The position numbers were made by a program, and so were the translations under genes. DNA of 64,000 nucleotides from Viridothelium virens (lineage: Eukaryota > Ascomycota > Dothideomycetes > Trypetheliales > Trypetheliaceae), in NCBI GenBank assembly GCA_010094025.1, contig ML991776.1:62001-126000 (forward strand), in the 5' to 3' direction. How positions within the stretch are numbered: the first letter of the stretch is position 1; each line of letters opens with the position of its first letter. Shown here one piece after another: positions 58,113 to 64,000 of this stretch. The notes beneath the pieces were generated by a model. It made no database searches. It was not told the origin of the DNA and saw only the letters and a program-made list of their open reading frames with translations.

Positions 58113-61100
58113 CTAACTTCGCTGGTTGAAGAACCAGCTCGATCGCTTGGCACTGCTCGCTTCCTGCTGCTGGAGACCCGCCACAGCCGGCACCGTTGGA
58201 CCCTCCCCTCCGCCGCCGCCGCCTCCGCCGCGCAGGGGCTTCGCGATCCGAGACCCTGCGTTACTGAAGTTGAAGCCGCCATTCGTTGTCGCCGCTGCGC
58301 TCGTCGGTGACACCAAGCCACGTGTCGATCCGACCTTCGCAGCCTCCAGCCGCTCTTTGACCGCCGTTAGTTGCGCCTCAAACCTGGAAAAACCCGGGGG
58401 TTAGCATCTGTCGCGGTGGAGAAAGGGGGGGGAAAAGTATGGATTTCTTCAAGGAATTGCTGGGATGTGCTGCGAACACGTACCTGTGGTTTGCGGCCGT
58501 TAACTTCTCCTGCGAATCGCCGAGCAGGCCTTCAAGACTCTGGATCCGTTCGTTGCGGGCGATGAGCTTGCGCTCGGCAATGGCGACTTCCTTCTTGAGG
58601 GAGCTGTTCTGTTCGACGAGCTGCCGCTGCACGACCGTGAGCTGTTCCAAATTTCGCTCCAGGAACGCCATCTTCTTCTGCTGTGCACGGTTGTTTGAAG
58701 TCCGTAAGACATTATTGTATTGTTCTCGGGTCTCGTCAAGCGAAATTTCGAGTTCGACAACCTGCAAAATGGCGTCAGCCTCCATGGCAACTGTCAAGGT
58801 AAATAGCCCACTTACTCGCTCGCAGCGATTCTGTAAGTCCCGCATTAGGCTCTTCTTCATGACATCAAACTCTGCGATCTGCTGCTGAACCGTCTTTCCG
58901 TTGACGCCGGCTCCTGCTGTTCCGTTCATCCCAACTTTCAGCCGTTGCTGCGCGCTCTCCAAATCCGTTCTCAAGCGTTGATTCTCTTCCGTACGCCGTG
59001 CAAGGTCGTCTCTCAATTCATCAACCATCTCCAGCTGCACGTCCTGCTTGTCGGCGAGGGCATTATGGAGCCGTGTCTTAACGTCTTCCACATCTTCTTC
59101 GCTGAGATCGCGCTGCAGCAATTCCTCATGTTCGTGTTCGAGATCGGCTAGGCGCTGTTCGAGGCCTTCTCTCCTCCTCGCATGGGCTTCATCTTGCTCA
59201 CTACGCTCGTTGACAGACAATTCTGCTTGTCGAACAATGCTCTGCGACTGGAGGAGCCGGTTCTTGAGTTCTCCCCACTCATCCGGTGAGACCTGTTCTC
59301 CCGCGGCAACGACTTCTCGAAGCTGGTCCATTCGGCTGATAACTTCTTTGATGCTACGTTCGTTATCGCTAAAAACCTCACCTCCAAGGTCAAATCCAGC
59401 CATCATTTCGGCCATCCGTTCAGCCTTCTTTCTCTCCTTCTCATCTAGCGCAACGCCGTTTTCTCTTGCGCTCATTCGGGCATCCAGGAGTTGTTGCTTG
59501 ACCTCGTCAAGTTCAGCCGTAAGTTCGGCGTTTGCCTCCTTGAGTCCGTCCATCGTGATGCCAGCCTCCTTGGTCTCGAAATTAATTTTCTCAACTTGCA
59601 TTCGCAAATCATTGATATCGCTATTCAATCGCTCGTTATCTCGACCGGTCTTCACATCGTGCTCCTTTAGGCCCACAAGGTCCTTCTTGGCCTCTTCGAG
59701 ACTTCGCTCAGCAGCTGCCAGGGCACTCTCTTTCTCCGCGAGCTGATCCTGCAGCTCGTTCTCGCGGCGCAGGAATTCCTCTTTTTCGTCTCTCTCGAGA
59801 GCCGGCGTACCCGCGCGATCTAGCTCCAGTCGCGATTCTGGACGCGATGGTGTATCTGCTCTCCGAACCTCCTGAAGTTGTCTCGATGGTGTATCCGCAC
59901 GCAGTGCTCGTGCTTCCTGTTTCTGGCCAGGTGCTGCATCTTGCGATATCGCAGGTGTCCATCTGTCTTTTGGCACACTTTCCCCGCTTCGCCACACCTG
60001 AACTTCGCCCTCTAGGCTGGCAATGTAGTTTTCAAACGTAGTGACTTGGGTTTGCGCCTTCTTGAGCAGAGCTTTGAGCTCGGCAGGACTAAGCTCGGCA
60101 TTGATCTTGGCCTTGTTCTTGATCGCCTTTGCTCTGACTCCGAACCTTAGTGTACTGACCGTTTCAGCGTCATTGTAACTGCTTGGCGAACAATTGATGA
60201 TGAGAGTAGTTCGAGAATTACCTCCAAGGGACTCCTGTAGGATTCGGGTAAGCTTTGAGTCACGATAGGGAATATGTGTTGATTTGCCGTCCGTCAAGGA
60301 GTTGATGACCATGCCGAGTGCGCTCAAACTCTTGTTAATCTTCTTGGCCTCTTCCAGAGTTTGCCCGCTTGCGCCCGTCTTTCCCACCTTCTCACTTCCT
60401 GCAAGATCGACCAGGAATAGTTGTCCGCTTTTCATGGAGCCAGTTTCAATATTCTTCTGGGACACCGTGATGACAAAGATGGAGTGAGAGCGCGAAGACT
60501 CCTGGTTCATGTTCGTAGCAGCAACAGCGCGTGCAGTACCTCCTCTTCGCATGACCTCATACACCTCTGCTACGCTCCCCACGTATATCTCCAGAAGCCC
60601 TTTGACGTAAACCCCTCTGTTTTTCTCTTCATGCACAGGCAGATTGTCGTTGTGAGGTGCCATCAGATCTCTTATCCTTTCCATGTAGATTTCCATGTAG
60701 CTCACTCTCACTGTATACTCGATATTGCCTGGACTTGCCACAATGCCTGCAAAGATTTGCTCGACGATACGAGGTATTATGCCTTTTGATTGTTCATCGT
60801 CAATATCTCCTCCCATCATCGTGTAGGACTTTCCTGCACCGGTCTGGCCGTATGCGAAGACTGTCCCATTGTAGCCGTTCAGGATATCGTCTACAGTCGG
60901 TCGAATCGAGAAGTCAAAGATGTCGGTTTGCCGTGAATGCATGTCAAAGCAGCGATCGAAGGTGAAGGACCCTGAGGCTTCTTGCGACTGTACATAACTG
61001 TGATTAGAGGATATGGTAGACTGGAAGTTATTTAGGAGAGCTCCCTAAAGAGGTAACTTACTTGGACTTTGCATGTGTCTTCAGACTCAAACTCCACGAT

Positions 61101-61310
61101 AGGTTCGCCCCCACTGGCAAGCTCAATCTTATTCTGCGGCCGAAAGCGCGCCACCACTGTATTGGCAAGTCAGTCAGAGCTCATGTTCAAATCTCGATGG
61201 TGTCATCGGCGTTGAAGTACCTTTGATCGTGTTGTAGCTCCTGCGTAAACATTCGGTTAGCTAAGAACGCGTTTAATCACATTTAAGAGACTATCAAGCA
61301 CTTACGCCAT
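58113..61310 (-). CDS. Conventional kinesin (kinesin-1 heavy chain)
   Basis: Plus-end microtubule motor for long-distance transport in hyphae. Six exons fit: 61310-61306, 61240-61221, 61156-61062, 60987-58816, 58761-58484 and 58383-58113, giving 946 residues, the usual fungal length. The start reads MASYNTIKVVARFRPQNKIE. Motor motifs are the P-loop GQTGAGKSYTM, switch I NQESSRSHSIF, switch II DLAGSEKVGKTGA, and HIPYRDSKLTRILQESLGG. A neck and long coiled coil follow. The late coil LDETREQYNNVLRTSNNRAQ and the globular tail with the autoinhibitory IAK motif (SRIAKPLRGGG) mark kinesin-1. A poly-Gly run encoded by GCC/CCG repeats follows IAK. The coding start is split over a 5-nt and a 20-nt exon. 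Confidence 0.94.
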
Positions 61311-61949
61311 GATTGCGGTCTATATAGGCGGGCAAAGGCCTGCTGGCCCGACAAAATTTTCCTAGCCAAGCAGGCTGCGCAGAGAGCGTGGAGGCAGGTC
61401 TTGAAAGCGAGCAGGCGAACAAAGATTCTGCAGACAACGGTGGTTTTGGTATGCGGGCAAGGGTTCACACGGCTCTGGAAATCCGACGATGCACCCAACA
61501 CTAGCTAGAAATCGGCGATCTAGGATAAATTGGACAGGGTGAGGGAGGAAGAGCAGTGAAAAGGGGACTTAAACCTAGGGATCAGCATATTATTAAAGGG
61601 ATTGTCCAGAGCTCTTCATGATGTATACATCCAGGGACACGTCGGGGCCTCTCGGGAGTCCGCCCGCATGAACATGAAGTATCCGGGCAGAACATCTGTA
61701 CAATGATCCTTGGCAAAGATTATGTACAGAAAACATGCATTCTAATTCAGCTATATTCAGGCAATCATTTACCTGTTGACGCCTGCTGATCGCCATAGTG
61801 GACCACTACCGATGTAATAACAAACTGATATAACCAAACTCCCTTCCAAGACGCCAGTCGCTTTGCACTCATTGGTAAACGTCACACATACTTCGCCAGA
61901 AGGGCCAGGAGGCAAACAAAGAAAGCAATCGACTTCCAATGCAAGCCCT
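61311..61949. other. Intergenic region
   Basis: About 0.64 kb, kinesin promoter and RAD6 3' end. No other feature seen. Confidence 0.4.
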
Positions 61950-62656
61950 TCAATCTTCCCAGCTCTTCTCCACCGTCTCTCTTACTCGCTTTGTGTATTC
62001 TCTGCGGTTGTCCTTGTACAGATTTGATGCTTCTACGTTCGCCGGAGAGGAGGTATTGGGATCGTTGAGGAGGCTACAGAATGTGTTTAGAATCTAACCA
62101 TAGCTATTGAGGATAGCCCGATCAAGGTAGTAGAGGAGCGATATCCGGTATGGCAACATACCTTTGTATGCTGGTGAGGATGGCAGCCACGTCATAAGTT
62201 GGGCTCCATCTGTTTTGTAATATATCCAAGCATAGCTCGCCAGTGCCGTATACGTTGGGGTGAAACATCGTGCTAATGAATTTGACCCCTGGAGGCTTGT
62301 TCGGATATTGCTCTTCGAAGTGCATTACGAGCCTGAAAGTGCCATCTTCGAAAGGTGTGTCTGCTGGTCCAATTATAACGGCATTCCTGTGTCTTTGTAA
62401 GTGATGCCGAACTCTGTTAGATACCACTGTCTTAGGCGGTCCTCACCAGGTCATAACGTTGTCTGCGACAGGTGACGCTGATACTCCAGCGGGAGGATCA
62501 GTTTGCATTCTCTATAAAGTTCCATAATTAGCAAACTATTGCCCAACTCGAGTAATACAGAACCCAGCGCAAAAAAGCCCAAAGTTACTACAATAAAGCA
62601 CAGGTAAGCCTTGCCTTGAAATCTCTCATCAATCGGCGGCGGGCGGAGGTAGACAT
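61950..62656 (-). CDS. RAD6: Ubiquitin-conjugating enzyme E2 Rad6/Ubc2
   Basis: E2 that monoubiquitinates histone H2B and PCNA and serves the N-degron pathway. Four exons (62656-62615, 62511-62447, 62386-62162, 62073-61950) give 151 residues, the length of vertebrate and mould orthologues that lack the yeast acidic tail. It starts [14 protein letters not shown], then [20 protein letters not shown]. The catalytic Cys is in [17 protein letters not shown], preceded by the HPN motif (MFHPNVYG). The end reads ETVEKSWED. Intron 1 has the donor AAG/GCAAGG, a GC-AG intron, since no GT keeps the frame. The other introns are GT-AG. Confidence 0.95.
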
Positions 62657-63309
62657 GGTGAAAGCAGCTGCTGAACTCAAGGCCGAGCTGAAGGTGATGC
62701 TGTCGAGATATCTAGATGTACTTGGATGAAGGCTCGATCACCGTGGGGAATATGGTGGGCGTTTGGTGGTGTGAGGACGCCGTCAAGGTCCTCGAGTGGA
62801 CGTCATTTGCGGGAGCCAGTGACAGTTTTGCAAAGCTCAACTCCATTCCAGTGCTTGCTCTAGATCGGCAAGCCATCACGTGCTCTTTTTTTCCAACCGT
62901 CATCGTATCAAGGTATCGAAAAGATCCTTCAATCTAGAATAATAAAATATCTCTGTCTTTCTCGCTCCTAGTGGTGGTGGAGTAATCCTAGAATAGATGG
63001 GTCAGGTCGATGAGCGTTCTTCGGGAAATATCTAAGGACAACCCGTCTTCAATAGGCCTTTCTATACAGAGTCGAGCTTCATAATATTACTAATAGTGCG
63101 CTACCTATGGAAGGATATAATCATCGTTCACCAGACTCCCCAAGTTAGGCGCAGTGGTGCTTCCCAGCATCGGCCCAGGCCTACCTTGACACTTTATAGT
63201 ACATGAATATACAGTCAGAAAAAAAAGGCGTGAGAACAGCTTTCTGCTCTATAAAATCCCGAAGTAGAAATTCGAACCGTTCCAAACTGGCGACCGCATC
63301 GGGAGAAGG
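62657..63309. other. Intergenic region
   Basis: About 0.65 kb, RAD6 promoter and helicase 3' end. Short frames on both strands without domain. Confidence 0.4.
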
Positions 63310-64000
63310 TTAGTTGAAAGGTCCTCTCCCAAAGTCTTGGTTGTTATCTTGTCCGAAACGCCGGCCAGAACCTCCGCCATAACCATCGCCATTGTCATCG
63401 CGCCCAAAGCCTCGACCAGAATTCCTGTTGTAGCCCCCATCGAATCCTCCATCGTATCCACCTCGACTTCGTCGTTCGAATGGCCCAGGTCTTGGCCCAG
63501 ATGCTCTATCATACGAGCCCCCATATCCCCCTCCTCCGCTTCTGGGTCCTCCCCTGGGAGACGGCGCGTCAAAGGAGCCAAATCCGCCTCTTCCAGATCC
63601 ACTTCTAAACGACGACTGTCTGTCTTCATGTCCCACATTAATGCCATCAATCCGGGAGAGGCCTAGCCGATTTACGAGATTTGGACTCATGGCCGGTGGT
63701 GTTTCCCAACCCCATCCGAATTTGGTCCACTGGTTCATTGCGTCGATCAAGTGCTGTTTCTTTGGAAACCATTGGTAGTTTCCAAGCATAGCCATGTACG
63801 CTTTGGATTTGGTCCCTCGATCCACACGCTGCGCAGACTGCCCGATCAGTGAGAGAATCCTACCGACACTTGGAGTCACTTTGGCATTGCGAGTCATGTC
63901 AATGCTTGCGGTTTCCAGCGTGTCATTTGGTCGAATAGGCAGACCCCTCAGCTTGTTTCTCACTTCGCCGGCTTCGATGTCAGAGATAATCAGCCAACCT
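63310..64000 (-). CDS. DEAD-box RNA helicase of the MSS116/CYT-19 type, C-terminal part (runs off the window)
   Basis: Only the C-terminal 230 or so residues are present; the frame stays open to the right edge. It begins in the last part of the helicase C domain (GWLIISDIEAGEVRNKLRGL). A helical extension follows (SKAYMAMLGNYQWFPKKQHL, NQWTKFGWGWETPPAMSP), as in mitochondrial DEAD-box chaperones of group I and II intron splicing. The tail of about 100 residues is Gly/Arg/Asp-rich with RGG-like units (SGRGGFGSF, RRSRGGYDGG), ending DFGRGPFN, and probably binds RNA without sequence preference. Family placement rests on the extension, since the DEAD motif lies outside the window. Confidence 0.68.
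   Translation of the reverse strand, partial: GWLIISDIEAGEVRNKLRGLPIRPNDTLETASIDMTRNAKVTPSVGRILSLIGQSAQRVDRGTKSKAYMAMLGNYQWFPKKQHLIDAMNQWTKFGWGWETPPAMSPNLVNRLGLSRIDGINVGHEDRQSSFRSGSGRGGFGSFDAPSPRGGPRSGGGGYGGSYDRASGPRPGPFERRSRGGYDGGFDGGYNRNSGRGFGRDDNGDGYGGGSGRRFGQDNNQDFGRGPFN

Noticed and set aside
59048-59746. 232-codon plus-strand Ser-rich frame
   Set aside because: Antisense of the kinesin coiled coil, with no independent support.
63262-63285. Minus-strand GGTTCGAAT resembling a tRNA B box
   Set aside because: No A box or cloverleaf arms at the right distance; it lies just beyond the helicase stop.

Overview
The window is nuclear DNA of a filamentous ascomycete (Pezizomycotina). Genes lie close together on both strands and carry short introns (mostly 37-125 nt) with fungal splice signals. 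The gene set is typical of moulds: an LsdA-like ferritin-fold protein, TSC10, OPI3, RXT2, an MTR-type amino-acid permease, a cutinase and kinesin-1 with the IAK tail. I cannot name the genus. I recognise no tRNA, rRNA, CRISPR array or transposable element.

Left block (1-30.7 kb), mostly conserved genes: epoxide hydrolase, LsdA-like protein, a multi-span membrane protein, MIX23/Cid2, DNA ligase I, a small GPI-type protein, TSC10, SAS10/UTP3, an amino-acid permease, OPI3, RXT2, TRAPPC11 and an auxin-efflux-carrier-type transporter. Three pairs are divergent over short shared promoters: MIX23/LIG1, TSC10/SAS10 and RXT2/TRAPPC11.

Central accessory block (about 31-50 kb), sparse and different in character. 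It holds two patatin-like phospholipases that each end in a single C2H2 zinc finger, three copies of a small protein family I do not recognise, an HD-domain (cyanamide-hydratase-like) protein, a cutinase, a membrane protein and one orphan gene. Two of the small-family genes sit head to head with the two patatin genes: small gene B with patatin 1, and small gene C with patatin 2. The two pairs are mirror images about 11 kb apart. This repeated divergent pairing is the best candidate here for an undescribed two-gene system. Coupling in lipid signalling, defence or self-recognition is my inference; the sequence shows only the layout.

Right block (50.4-64 kb), conserved again: a mitochondrial Obg GTPase divergent to a membrane short-chain dehydrogenase, a mucin-like single-pass membrane protein, kinesin-1, the ubiquitin-conjugating enzyme RAD6/UBC2, and the C-terminal part of a DEAD-box RNA helicase of the MSS116/CYT-19 kind that runs off the right edge.

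Splicing curiosities: probable GC-AG introns in the dehydrogenase and in RAD6, a 17-nt internal exon in OPI3, and a 5-nt plus 20-nt start of the kinesin coding region. All exon borders are inferred by eye from frame, GT/GC-AG signals and remembered family sequence, so each needs transcript support.
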